Of a stretch of DNA of 39,296 bases, positions 17,361 to 25,673 are shown piece after piece. The stretch lies in the NCBI GenBank assembly GCA_902577285.1, contig CACGYL010000008.1, positions 1-39,296 of the forward strand. The letters are read 5' to 3'. The notes beneath the pieces were generated by a model. The model was not told the DNA's origin. It ran no database searches and worked only from the letters and a program-made list of their open reading frames with translations. The stretch comes from an uncultured Pelagibacteraceae bacterium (GTDB taxonomy: Bacteria > Pseudomonadota > Alphaproteobacteria > Pelagibacterales > Pelagibacteraceae). Position numbers and translations under genes: made by a program. Each line of letters begins with the position of its first letter. Position 1 is the first letter of the stretch.

Positions 17361-18011
17361 TTACTCAGACGAAAAAAAAATATTTTGATAATAACTTACA
17401 GCTCTCATCTTTGAATTATCTGTGTCAGCCATAATAGCAACTCCATCCAACTCTTTAACCTCTAGTTTATGGAGTTTTTTAAAATCTTCTTTTACATTTG
17501 CTTTAACTGTAATCCACTCATCAAAATTATTTTTTGTGGTGGATAAAACATAATCTATCGACTTTTTTGTATAAGGGCTTCGTTTATAATCATCAATATT
17601 TAAGTTGCTAGAATAAACATAATTAATAGCTCTATTTGATAGTGGCGTAGCACCTGTTTTTTTAATAACAAAAACTCTTGCAGCAAAATCATGTCCTTTT
17701 TTTGTATTTTCTTTAATTCCTTTCAAGTCTTTTTCGACTTTCCATGTAATGTTAATATAAGGAGTGGCGTCTAAATCTATTTTTATTTCTTTACCCAGAC
17801 CGGAAGCTGCATTATCTGCTACTGCTTTTAAATAATTTCCATTCTCGTTTTTTCCAATTGTATAAATAGTTTTTGCATCAGCACCTCTTACTTTCCTCAC
17901 TTCTAAAGTAGAAAGTTCATTTTCAGTAAAATCAAAAATTACTTTTTCATTAGCATTAGATAATGAAAAAAGAAAAATTGAGAATATTATTGATGATAAA
18001 ATATTTTTCAC
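17361..18011 (-). CDS. Secreted DUF3047 family protein
   Basis: Probable periplasmic protein. The start was placed at GTG 18009-18011 (VKNILSSIIFSIFLFSLSNA) so that it begins with a classical signal peptide, cleaved near SNA-NEK; an in-frame TTG at 18029 is the longer alternative. The mature part has the DUF3047 features: W in INITWKVEK, ARVFVIKKTG, INYVYSSN, and a C-terminal LDGVAIMADTDNSK segment ahead of a final strand (VSYYQNIFF). Family function is not known to me; the beta-rich, carbohydrate-binding-like look is only an impression. It lies 45 bp downstream of the zinc dehydrogenase gene and may share its transcript. Confidence 0.72.
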   Translation of the reverse strand: MKNILSSIIFSIFLFSLSNANEKVIFDFTENELSTLEVRKVRGADAKTIYTIGKNENGNYLKAVADNAASGLGKEIKIDLDATPYINITWKVEKDLKGIKENTKKGHDFAARVFVIKKTGATPLSNRAINYVYSSNLNIDDYKRSPYTKKSIDYVLSTTKNNFDEWITVKANVKEDFKKLHKLEVKELDGVAIMADTDNSKMRAVSYYQNIFFSSE

Positions 18012-18056
18012 AAAAACTTCTATAGACAATTTTATTATTTTTTCAATATCACGTAT

Positions 18057-19064
18057 CTACTCGGGCAATAAGACTATTTTTGGAGCAGAACAACTACCAT
18101 CATGAATTTGCTTGAAAGCCTCTGCTCCTTTTTTTAATTCCCGATATTCAATCCAAGATAGATCTCCTATTTGTTTATCAGCCAAAATTTTAATTGTTTT
18201 TTCAAAATCTTTATTAGTATAACAATAAGTGCCTATAAATGTTACTTCCTGAAGTGTAGCTTTTCTAAAATTAAATTGACCAGAAGGTTGCGTTAAACCA
18301 ATATGAATAATGCTACCACCAGGCTTAATCACAGAAATAGCTTGTTGTCTAGATAACTCTAATCCAACTGTATCGAAAACAATATCAAAACTATTTTCTT
18401 TCACTTCTTTATCATTTGGACTAACAAATTTACCATCGAAGTATTTCGAACAAACATCTAGCCTTAGTTTGTTTGGATCAGACATTATAATATTTTTATT
18501 TCCCTTTATTTTAGATAAAATTAATGAACACAATAATCCAATAGCTCCAGCACCTTGTACCAAAGTTCGACACTCTTTAAGCGGTTTTTTTAATGACGTC
18601 TCACCCATCAATACAGCATGTAAAGATACAGCTGTAGGTTCAGCAATTGTAGCTTCACTTAAATCTAGACGATCAGGTATTTCATAAATATTTTGATTTG
18701 GAGTAGAGACATACTCAGCAAAAACTCCACTTCTTTCATAAGGTCTATTCATGCCCAATAAGACTCTGTTAGGACATAAATGCTCGCGTCCATTCATGCA
18801 GTATTCACATTTTCCACAAGTTATTAATGGGTTTAATACAACATTTTTATCTTTGAATTTACCATTTTGTATTTTTCCACTTACCTCATGACCTAGTATT
18901 AAAGGCGGGATTCTTCTTTCATCTTTACCATGGTAAGCATGCATATCAGATCCACAAATTCCTGAAGCGTGAACTTTAAGAATACTTTCTCCACTTACTT
19001 CTATTGGGTCTTTTTCATCTCTATAAGTAAGTTTTTCTACACCAGTATAAACTAAAGCTTTCAT
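18057..19064 (-). CDS. Zinc-dependent alcohol dehydrogenase (MDR family)
   Basis: Medium-chain dehydrogenase oxidising an alcohol or polyol with NAD(P). Catalytic zinc ligands C37 (GICGSDMHAYHG), H59 and E60 (LILGHEVSG) and structural zinc ligands C83, C86, C89, C97 (CGKCEYCMNGREHLC) are all present. The coenzyme motif is QGAGAIGLL (170-178). The GSDMHAY/GHE pattern and 335-residue length resemble threonine-, sorbitol- and galactitol-phosphate-type dehydrogenases; the substrate cannot be read from sequence. It starts 2 bp after the NCS1 permease stop, so the two form an operon and probably act on the same compound. Confidence 0.88.
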   Translation of the reverse strand: MKALVYTGVEKLTYRDEKDPIEVSGESILKVHASGICGSDMHAYHGKDERRIPPLILGHEVSGKIQNGKFKDKNVVLNPLITCGKCEYCMNGREHLCPNRVLLGMNRPYERSGVFAEYVSTPNQNIYEIPDRLDLSEATIAEPTAVSLHAVLMGETSLKKPLKECRTLVQGAGAIGLLCSLILSKIKGNKNIIMSDPNKLRLDVCSKYFDGKFVSPNDKEVKENSFDIVFDTVGLELSRQQAISVIKPGGSIIHIGLTQPSGQFNFRKATLQEVTFIGTYCYTNKDFEKTIKILADKQIGDLSWIEYRELKKGAEAFKQIHDGSCSAPKIVLLPE

Positions 19065-19066
19065 AA

Positions 19067-20518
19067 TTATTTTTCATTAATAAGATAATACATAATATAT
19101 GAAACGACAAATCCTATAATCCATGAAAATGTTTTAAAATCTTCGAAATTAATATTCCAAATAATTGAAAAAGAAAAAATAAAACCAACTAATACAGCGT
19201 ATACGGCTTTATAATTCCATCCACCTGAATAAATGTACTCGTTTTCTAGTCTGATAAAAAAAAGATCTTTGTGATTAACTTTTTCTCTCTTAACAAGATA
19301 GTAGTCTGCAATGATAACTCCAAAAATTGGTCCAAAAAATGCCGCTAAACTATCAATTAATTTTATTATTTCTATTTGGCTTAGTATTGATGGCCACAAA
19401 CTGCCTGTTATTAGTCCAAATATTAAAATTAGTATTCCTGCACTTTTAAGGTCCAAGTTTTTAGGTAAAAAATTAATTATACTATTTTGCGTTGGAACAT
19501 AATTAGTTATTAAATTTGTCGAAAGTGAAGAGAATATTATAAAAATTAATGCGTAGACTGTTAGATAGACATTATCAATCTTTCCTATTATATCCATCGG
19601 CTTTGTAATTATTTGATCAACAACGATTAGCTTTTGATTCAATATAACATCAACACCTATTACAATAGTAGTCGCAAGAAAGGAAAAGATAATCATATTC
19701 AAAAATAAAAATAAATTTCCTATTTTAAGATCTCTGCTAGTTTTTACATATCTTGAAAAATCTCCATAATTCAAAAGCACAATGGAAAAATATGAAAAAA
19801 TTGTCCCTGTAAGAATAAAAAAGGGCATTACATTTGATTTAGAAATCAAATCTGTACTAGTTGTATTAGATTTTAGAGATTGAAATATTTGAGTGCTATT
19901 TTCAGCAATAAGCATAATAAAAAAGAAAATTAAGCCGAAGTATACAAATATTGCTGAGAATTTTAAAAACCCTTGATTATATCTTTGACCATTTGTAAAT
20001 AAAAAAAATTGAATGAAAAATGTCACTATTAATGAAAACCAATCTATAATATTTAAGCCTAGAAAAAATTGTAAAACAAATTCATTTTCTAAAATTTGTG
20101 GGTCGAATATGTAATAAATAATAATTCTTGTTAGGTAGGTTATAGATTTGGATATAAAGTATGTTTGTATTCCAAACATAAAAATTCCAACAATTGATCT
20201 TAATAAACTTAAATATCTAGCACCGTTTAGACCCATGGACATTCTCATCAAAACTGGAAAAGGTAATCCGTGTTTTTGGGATGGGTGACCAATTAAAGAA
20301 ATAAAAAAATACACAAGAATTGATGCAGCTATTGAGGAAGATAAAACTAAATAAGAACTTAAATTATAGATTAAATACAAAGAAGATATAAGAGCAAATC
20401 CAGCAATAGTTTGAATACTATTTGCCCAAAAACAGAATAAATCTGCCGAAGTCCATGTTTTGTTACTTGGATTAACTGTAGCTAATTCAAAATTTTTTAA
20501 TTCTATATTTTGACTCAC
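19067..20518 (-). CDS. NCS1-family permease
   Basis: Integral membrane symporter of the nucleobase:cation symporter-1 family (allantoin, hydantoin, cytosine, uracil type) with about 12 hydrophobic helices over 483 residues. Family hallmarks are the N-terminal SADLFCFWANSIQTIAGFAL (about 24-43), the loop GHPSQKHGLPFPVLMRMSMG (about 76-95) and GLNGARYLSLLRSIVGIFMF just after. FGPIFGVIIADYYLVKREKV near the C-terminus is also characteristic. It is co-directional with, and 2 bp from, a zinc alcohol dehydrogenase rather than an amidohydrolase, so the cargo may not be a standard nucleobase. It is divergent from the EamA gene (64 bp gap). Confidence 0.85.
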   Translation of the reverse strand: MSQNIELKNFELATVNPSNKTWTSADLFCFWANSIQTIAGFALISSLYLIYNLSSYLVLSSSIAASILVYFFISLIGHPSQKHGLPFPVLMRMSMGLNGARYLSLLRSIVGIFMFGIQTYFISKSITYLTRIIIYYIFDPQILENEFVLQFFLGLNIIDWFSLIVTFFIQFFLFTNGQRYNQGFLKFSAIFVYFGLIFFFIMLIAENSTQIFQSLKSNTTSTDLISKSNVMPFFILTGTIFSYFSIVLLNYGDFSRYVKTSRDLKIGNLFLFLNMIIFSFLATTIVIGVDVILNQKLIVVDQIITKPMDIIGKIDNVYLTVYALIFIIFSSLSTNLITNYVPTQNSIINFLPKNLDLKSAGILILIFGLITGSLWPSILSQIEIIKLIDSLAAFFGPIFGVIIADYYLVKREKVNHKDLFFIRLENEYIYSGGWNYKAVYAVLVGFIFSFSIIWNINFEDFKTFSWIIGFVVSYIMYYLINEK

Positions 20519-20582
20519 TTTAAAGATTCTAAACTAATATTTTTATATGTCTATAAAAGTGATAACAGTAAGATATTAATAC

Positions 20583-21482
20583 ATGAGTTTTCTAAAAAGT
20601 AATATTGGTTACATTTCAATGTTCATTGCTGTTATAGGCTTTGGCTCTGGTCCTCCATTTGTAAAATTAGCACTACAAGAGTTTTATGTAATGGATTTAA
20701 TGGCAGTTCGATTCTCTTTAGCATTTATTTTAATGTTAATATTTGCACTTTTAATGAGAGTAGATTTATCTATTAAAAAAATTGGATTAACTCCTTTTTT
20801 AATGGGTCTACTAAATCCTTTTTTGGTAACTCTTAGTTTCCATATAGGACTGTTGCTAACCTCTCCGGTAAGTGGTGTTGCTTTAATAAGTACACTTCCT
20901 ATTTGGCAGCCTTTTGTAGCAAGAATTTTTTTAAAAGAAAAAATTGAAATCAAAGTAATAATTGGAGCATTTATTACAATTATTGGAACTTTAATTTTAT
21001 TATCAACCCAAAAGAAACTTGGGGGTGGAAATTATTTAGGGGATTTTATTATATTTTTAGGAATGATGTGTGTTTCTATTAATGAAGTACTTGGAAGACG
21101 TTTTATGCAAACCAAAGTAAATCAATTGGGTGTTAATACTTTTCAATACATGATTGGAGCAATCTTATCTGTTCTAATACTTTTTATATTGTGGCCTGAT
21201 AGTAGTTTTAAATATAATAATTATTTAAATTTAAGCCCTCCAGTTCTTGCAGCCATAACATTATCTTTTATAACCTTTGGGGCTTATTTATTTTATAACT
21301 TTGCTTTAAGAAGAGCACCTATCGGTAGAATTAGTTTAATGTATCCTTTAACCGGTCCTATTGGTGCTACAATGTCGTGGATAGTTTTGGGTTCTACAAT
21401 ATCCATTAATATATTTATATCCTTAATAATTATTTTAGTAGGAACAATTATTCCTCAAATTAATAAAAAAGCTAAGGGCTAG
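20583..21482 (+). CDS. DMT superfamily transporter (EamA)
   Basis: A 299-residue inner-membrane protein with about ten hydrophobic helices in two EamA repeats (roughly 8-135 and 150-290). Repeat-end signatures are LISTLPIWQPFVARIFLKEK in the first half and LMYPLTGPIGATMSWIVLG in the second. Members export or import metabolites such as amino acids or nucleotide derivatives; the cargo is unknown. Its 3' end overlaps the dctM stop by 11 bp in a convergent arrangement with no visible terminator between them. Confidence 0.85.
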   Translation: MSFLKSNIGYISMFIAVIGFGSGPPFVKLALQEFYVMDLMAVRFSLAFILMLIFALLMRVDLSIKKIGLTPFLMGLLNPFLVTLSFHIGLLLTSPVSGVALISTLPIWQPFVARIFLKEKIEIKVIIGAFITIIGTLILLSTQKKLGGGNYLGDFIIFLGMMCVSINEVLGRRFMQTKVNQLGVNTFQYMIGAILSVLILFILWPDSSFKYNNYLNLSPPVLAAITLSFITFGAYLFYNFALRRAPIGRISLMYPLTGPIGATMSWIVLGSTISINIFISLIIILVGTIIPQINKKAKG

Positions 21483-22812
21483 GATACATTATACTTGGCA
21501 ACCATAATGCTATTTGGGGAAATATAATAATTAATATTAAGCCAATTAATTGAATAACCATAAATTGCATCATACCTAAATATATATCTTTTAAATCCCA
21601 TTGAGGCACCACACCTTTTAAGAAATAAGCTGATAAAGCTACAGGTGGAGATAGCCAGGCGGTTTGTAAATTGACAGCTACAAGAATAGCAAACCAAGTT
21701 AAGTTAAAACCTAACTCTAAAATTAAAGGTAGAACTATTGGTAAAACTATTAATACTATTGGAACCCATTCTAAAGGCCAACCTAGTAGAAATATTGCAG
21801 CCATTATAATCGCTAAAATCACATATTTATTTACATCAAGATTTAATAAGAAGTCTGTTAATAGAGATGGAGTTCCTAATTTTGAAAATACCGCACCAAA
21901 GAAATTTGAGGCTGCAACTAAAAACATAATTAATGCTGTTATCTCTAAAGTTTTCAATAGAGCTTCTTTTAGACCATGGTAAGTAAGTTTTTTATATGCC
22001 AGTGCTAAAAGTATTGCTCCAAAAGCTCCCATGCCAGCACCTTCAGTTGGAGTTGCAAGACCAAATAAAATACTTCCTAAAGCAAAGAAAACTAAACCTG
22101 CAGGAGGAATTAAACCCATTAAAAACTCATACCAAACCTTAGCCATATTTTTAGGTCGTTCTGAAGCTGGTAATACAGGACCGAGTTTAGGATTTAAAAA
22201 ACATCTTAACGTTGTGTAAGCGGCATACAAAAATGCTAAAAGAATTCCTGGGATAATTGCTGCTGCGAATAAATCTGTAACTGGTATTTCTAATACAGGA
22301 CCCATAACAACTAACATAATGCTTGGAGGAATTAAAATTCCTAAAGTACCCCCAGCACAAATTAGACCTGCAGAAAGTCTAGTATCATATCCTGTCCTGA
22401 TCATAGTTTTTCCAGCCATAATTCCTAAAATTGTGACTGAAGCTCCAACAATTCCAGTTGCTGCCGCAAAGATAGTTGAAACAAACATAACAGCATAAAA
22501 CAATGCTCCTCTAGTTTTCGATAGCATTAGTTGTACCGCGTTAAACAATCTTTCCATTAATCCAGCTTGCTCCATCAAAATTCCCATAAATATAAAGAGT
22601 GGAACGGCGGCCAGAGTATTCTCGGTCATTATCATATTGAATTGCAAGGTCATTAAATAGAAAACTAACTTTCCAAATCCCCAATAACCAAAAACAAGAC
22701 CTAAAAAAATCAATGTAAATGAAATAGGAAATCCAACAAAAATTGCAAACAACATGCAACCAATCATTATTGCGCCGATTATTTCTGGTGAAAAGAATTC
22801 CATTAAGGCCAT
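21472..22812 (-). CDS. dctM: TRAP transporter large permease
   Basis: Large membrane subunit of a tripartite ATP-independent periplasmic transporter that uses an ion gradient to import organic acids and related solutes. The 446-residue protein has about 12 hydrophobic helices and DctM hallmarks: LAAVPLFIFMGILMEQAGLM, AATGIVGASVTILG, GGTLGILIPPSIMLVVMGPV and PTEGAGMGAFGAI. It overlaps the dctQ stop by 10 bp; a second in-frame ATG at residue 4 would remove the overlap. It is the last gene of the cluster and converges on the EamA gene. Confidence 0.94.
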   Translation of the reverse strand: MALMEFFSPEIIGAIMIGCMLFAIFVGFPISFTLIFLGLVFGYWGFGKLVFYLMTLQFNMIMTENTLAAVPLFIFMGILMEQAGLMERLFNAVQLMLSKTRGALFYAVMFVSTIFAAATGIVGASVTILGIMAGKTMIRTGYDTRLSAGLICAGGTLGILIPPSIMLVVMGPVLEIPVTDLFAAAIIPGILLAFLYAAYTTLRCFLNPKLGPVLPASERPKNMAKVWYEFLMGLIPPAGLVFFALGSILFGLATPTEGAGMGAFGAILLALAYKKLTYHGLKEALLKTLEITALIMFLVAASNFFGAVFSKLGTPSLLTDFLLNLDVNKYVILAIIMAAIFLLGWPLEWVPIVLIVLPIVLPLILELGFNLTWFAILVAVNLQTAWLSPPVALSAYFLKGVVPQWDLKDIYLGMMQFMVIQLIGLILIIIFPQIALWLPSIMYPSP

Positions 22813-23459
22813 CTTCCTTTCACAAAAGCATAATATGTTTTAAGTATTTCAGAAAAACCTTGAACTAAAAGTAGAAAGGCTCCAATTGGCATACAACTTT
22901 TTAAAGGCCACATAATTGGCATCCACGTGGTATCCATCGCTCTTTGAATTCTTACTTTTCCACCTAAACATTCTTCAAGATTTGATCTTCCACAAATTGA
23001 TGTGTAAGCATAATCAAAACTTACATAAAAAAATACCAAGAAACCTGGTATAAAAAACAAAAGATATAAAAATAAATCTACTCTAGCTTGATTTTTAACT
23101 GTCCAATTTCTATAGAGAAAGTCAGCTCTTATATGGATACCTTTTGATAACGTATATGCTGCACCAAGCATGAACAAAGCTCCTGCTAACATTCTGCTAA
23201 TATCAAAAGACCAAAGTGTAGGTCTATTAAAAAAATGTCTTCCAATTACTTCATGTATCATTGCATAAATAAGTGGAATTGTGATCCACATTATTATTTT
23301 GCCTGATAAAAGCATTTTTGAGTCAATAAATTCGATTGTTTTTGCCATCCAAGGAATCATGTCCTCAGGCATTTTTGTACTTGTTCTTCTTTCAGCAATT
23401 AATTCGTCAGTGATATCTAAATTTTCTTTAACTTTAGGTTCTGAATCTTTATCAACCAT
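22803..23459 (-). CDS. dctQ: TRAP transporter small permease
   Basis: Small membrane subunit of the TRAP transporter, forming a complex with DctM. It has 218 residues: a hydrophilic N-terminal extension of about 40 residues, then four hydrophobic helices, with the family-like stretch SFDISRMLAGALFMLGAAYT, which is followed by LSKGIHIRADFLYR. The N-terminal extension and the loop holding three Cys-containing segments (ICGRSNLEECLGG) are longer than in DctQ prototypes. It follows dctP after 75 bp that contain a strong hairpin. Confidence 0.9.
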   Translation of the reverse strand: MVDKDSEPKVKENLDITDELIAERRTSTKMPEDMIPWMAKTIEFIDSKMLLSGKIIMWITIPLIYAMIHEVIGRHFFNRPTLWSFDISRMLAGALFMLGAAYTLSKGIHIRADFLYRNWTVKNQARVDLFLYLLFFIPGFLVFFYVSFDYAYTSICGRSNLEECLGGKVRIQRAMDTTWMPIMWPLKSCMPIGAFLLLVQGFSEILKTYYAFVKGRWP

Positions 23460-23491
23460 TGAACAAGTATATTATTTTAAATTAAATTATT

Positions 23492-23524
23492 AAAAAACGG
23501 GGATTAGTAAAATCCCCGTTTTTT
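23492..23524 (-). terminator. Intercistronic hairpin/terminator between dctP and dctQ
   Basis: A perfect 14-bp inverted repeat: AAAAAACGGGGATT (23492-23505) and AATCCCCGTTTTTT (23511-23524) around a 5-nt loop. On the minus strand it forms a GC-core hairpin followed by a T-run, 10 bp after the dctP stop. As dctQ and dctM are downstream on the same strand, it probably works as a partial terminator or mRNA-stabilising hairpin giving more DctP than permease. Confidence 0.8.
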
Positions 23525-23534
23525 ATAAAGTTAC

Positions 23535-24623
23535 TTATTGTTGTGCTGCAAATGCAGATCCAATTGATGCATCAGATGTTTCCATTTGTGCAATAAAAGG
23601 TACTACAACTTTTGCGTGCTCAGTCATGTGCTCGTAAACTTGTTTAAAGAAAGCATTCTCTGCTGCATTCTTTTTAAGAGTAGCTTGAGCAGCGTTCATG
23701 TACTCAGTGAAATAATCAGCTGGTGTATCCCATAGTTTTACACCATGATTTTGAGTAAGATCAATTAACGCTTTTCCATTTTCTACAGCTCTGTTTGTAA
23801 TATTTCTTGTGATCATAGCTTCAGATGCAACTTCCATTGCATATTTTTGATGATCAGTTAAAGAATTATAAACATCACCATTTATGTAAATGTCTCCATT
23901 TACAACATTTTGGTGAAGACCTTGTAGATAATAGTTTTTAAGAACTTTTTGGAAACCAAATACTGAGTCTGGTTTTGGACAACACCACTCTGCAGCATCA
24001 ATTGTTCCTTTTTCAAGCGCTGGTAAAATATCACCACCTGATAAAGATACTGATGCAATTCCAATATCTTTGTATGTTTGTCCTGGAATTCCTGGAGGAG
24101 TTCTGAATCTGTATTTTCTGAAATCATCCATATTTTTGATTGGCTCTTTAAACCAACCTAATGCTTCTGGTCCAGATGATGCCATCACAAAACCTTTAAC
24201 ATTCATTCCCATTTCGCTCCACAATTGGTCGTATAACTCTTTACCACCATTGTCGAAGTACCATGCTAACCAAGATTTAGTACTTAACCCAATTCCTCCA
24301 CCAGCAACTGGCGAACCAAATAACATCGCTGCTGGGTGATAGTTTGACCAGTAGTGAGTCCATGCTGCACCACCGTCTACTAGACCTTTGTCAACGGCTT
24401 CTAGTGTTTCTTTCATTCCAACAACTTCACCTTTTGATAAAAGTTCAAATTTTAACTCACCTCGAGTTAATTTTGTTACTCTATCAGTCCACATTTTTAC
24501 GATTTGTCCATCGTAAGATGTTTTAGGAAAAGTAAGTTGGATTTTTAATGTTTTAGCAGATGCAGATCCAATTACTGAAACTGCAAATACTAAAGCTAAA
24601 ATCATTGATGTGATTTTTTTCAT
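23535..24623 (-). CDS. dctP: TRAP transporter substrate-binding protein
   Basis: Periplasmic solute-binding protein of the TRAP system. It begins with a signal peptide (MKKITSMILALVFAVSVIGS, cleavage near ASA-KTL). The mature part has the DctP fold: FRTPPGIPGQTYKDIGIASV (about 172-191), with the arginine that usually clamps the substrate carboxylate, and GGDILPALEKGTIDAAEW (about 196-213). The following CCPKPDSVFGFQKV segment has an unusual Cys-Cys pair. Length 362. A good ribosome site (GAGAGGG) is 7 nt upstream. The ligand cannot be named; it belongs to the branch with AAEW-type motifs used for monocarboxylates and related compounds. Confidence 0.92.
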   Translation of the reverse strand: MKKITSMILALVFAVSVIGSASAKTLKIQLTFPKTSYDGQIVKMWTDRVTKLTRGELKFELLSKGEVVGMKETLEAVDKGLVDGGAAWTHYWSNYHPAAMLFGSPVAGGGIGLSTKSWLAWYFDNGGKELYDQLWSEMGMNVKGFVMASSGPEALGWFKEPIKNMDDFRKYRFRTPPGIPGQTYKDIGIASVSLSGGDILPALEKGTIDAAEWCCPKPDSVFGFQKVLKNYYLQGLHQNVVNGDIYINGDVYNSLTDHQKYAMEVASEAMITRNITNRAVENGKALIDLTQNHGVKLWDTPADYFTEYMNAAQATLKKNAAENAFFKQVYEHMTEHAKVVVPFIAQMETSDASIGSAFAAQQ

Positions 24624-24675
24624 TATATATCCCTCTCTTTATTGTTATTAAGACTTAATAATAATCTAAGTTAAT

Positions 24676-24704
24676 ATTATTGGCTGAGAAATGTAAAATG
24701 TTAA
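24676..24704 (-). promoter_or_regulatory. Possible dctP promoter
   Basis: In the 121-bp gap before dctP, minus-strand TTAACA (24699-24704) and AATAAT (24676-24681) are 17 bp apart, each one mismatch from consensus. They would start transcription about 45 nt before the ATG, letting the TRAP genes be expressed apart from the upstream enzyme genes. The surrounding sequence is very AT-rich, so chance matches are likely. Confidence 0.35.
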
Positions 24705-24744
24705 ATTGTTACAAAAATTGAATATGCAACTTGAGGTTTAATAG

Positions 24745-25671
24745 CTAATCTTTGCCTTTTGGATCAAAAGGGTAATCCCAAGCATCGCCACCAATTTTTT
24801 TTGATATACCTGAATAATCAGTTTCAGACTCTCCCTCGTTGCAAAATTCTGAAAAAATTTCTAAAGCATGTTTTCCTAAAGGTGTTGATGCGCTTACTGA
24901 TTTTGCAGCATCATTTGCTAATTTTAAATCTTTTGTCATCATTGCAGCAGAAAAACCAGGTCTATATTTATTGTTTGAAGGAACGCCATCTGTTAAATTC
25001 GGTAAGGGAGTATAAGTCGACAAGGCCCAATTATTTCCTGATGCGTTTTTCATTATTTCATGGACTTTTTTTAAATCCATCTTTAGTCTTTTTGCTAACA
25101 TTAATGCCTCTGATGCAGCTATCATTGAAATACCTAAGGACATATTGTTACAGATTTTAACTCCAACACCACTTCCTTGGGGTCCAGCGTGCAAAATTTT
25201 TTGACCCATAATGTCCATTAATGGTCTTGCTAAGTTTACAGACTCGTCATCTCCACCAACTAAAAAATTAAGTTTGCCTACTCTTGCACCCATAACACCC
25301 CCAGTGACAGGTGCATCAATCATTTTAATGCCTCTACTTTTAGCTTCTTTGCCGAGTAATAACGAAGTTTCTATATCAATTGTTGAACAATCAATAATTA
25401 ATGCATCTTTTGATATTTTATCGATTATTCCTTTTTCGCCTAAAAAAAGAGACTTAACATGTTTTCCCTCTGGTAACATTGAAATTATAAAATTTACACC
25501 ATCGAGTACTTCATCTAAAGTTTCTACTACGTTTAAATTTGCTTCTTTTGCTTTTTGTATCATTTCAGGAGAAACATCATAAACTTTAACTTTTTTTCCA
25601 GCTTTAACTAACTGGTCGGCCATTGGATTACCCATATTTCCAACTCCTATGAAAGCAATTTGATCTGTCAT
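24745..25671 (-). CDS. 3-hydroxyisobutyrate dehydrogenase-type oxidoreductase
   Basis: NAD(P)-dependent beta-hydroxyacid dehydrogenase. Rossmann motif GVGNMG (9-14), substrate-binding segment DAPVTGGVMGARVGKL (119-134) and catalytic K172 (GVGVKICNN) are all intact. The 308-residue protein is closest in appearance to MmsB / tartronate-semialdehyde reductases. It starts 2 bp after the aldehyde dehydrogenase stop, so they are co-transcribed. In valine catabolism MmsB makes the semialdehyde that MmsA oxidises, but the ALDH next door does not look like MmsA, so another beta-hydroxyacid is possible. Confidence 0.88.
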   Translation of the reverse strand: MTDQIAFIGVGNMGNPMADQLVKAGKKVKVYDVSPEMIQKAKEANLNVVETLDEVLDGVNFIISMLPEGKHVKSLFLGEKGIIDKISKDALIIDCSTIDIETSLLLGKEAKSRGIKMIDAPVTGGVMGARVGKLNFLVGGDDESVNLARPLMDIMGQKILHAGPQGSGVGVKICNNMSLGISMIAASEALMLAKRLKMDLKKVHEIMKNASGNNWALSTYTPLPNLTDGVPSNNKYRPGFSAAMMTKDLKLANDAAKSVSASTPLGKHALEIFSEFCNEGESETDYSGISKKIGGDAWDYPFDPKGKD

Positions 25672-25673
25672 AT

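Noticed and set aside
24650..24690. AT-only inverted repeat upstream of dctP
   Set aside because: The 7-bp arms are only A and T in very AT-rich DNA and have no T-run context; expected by chance.
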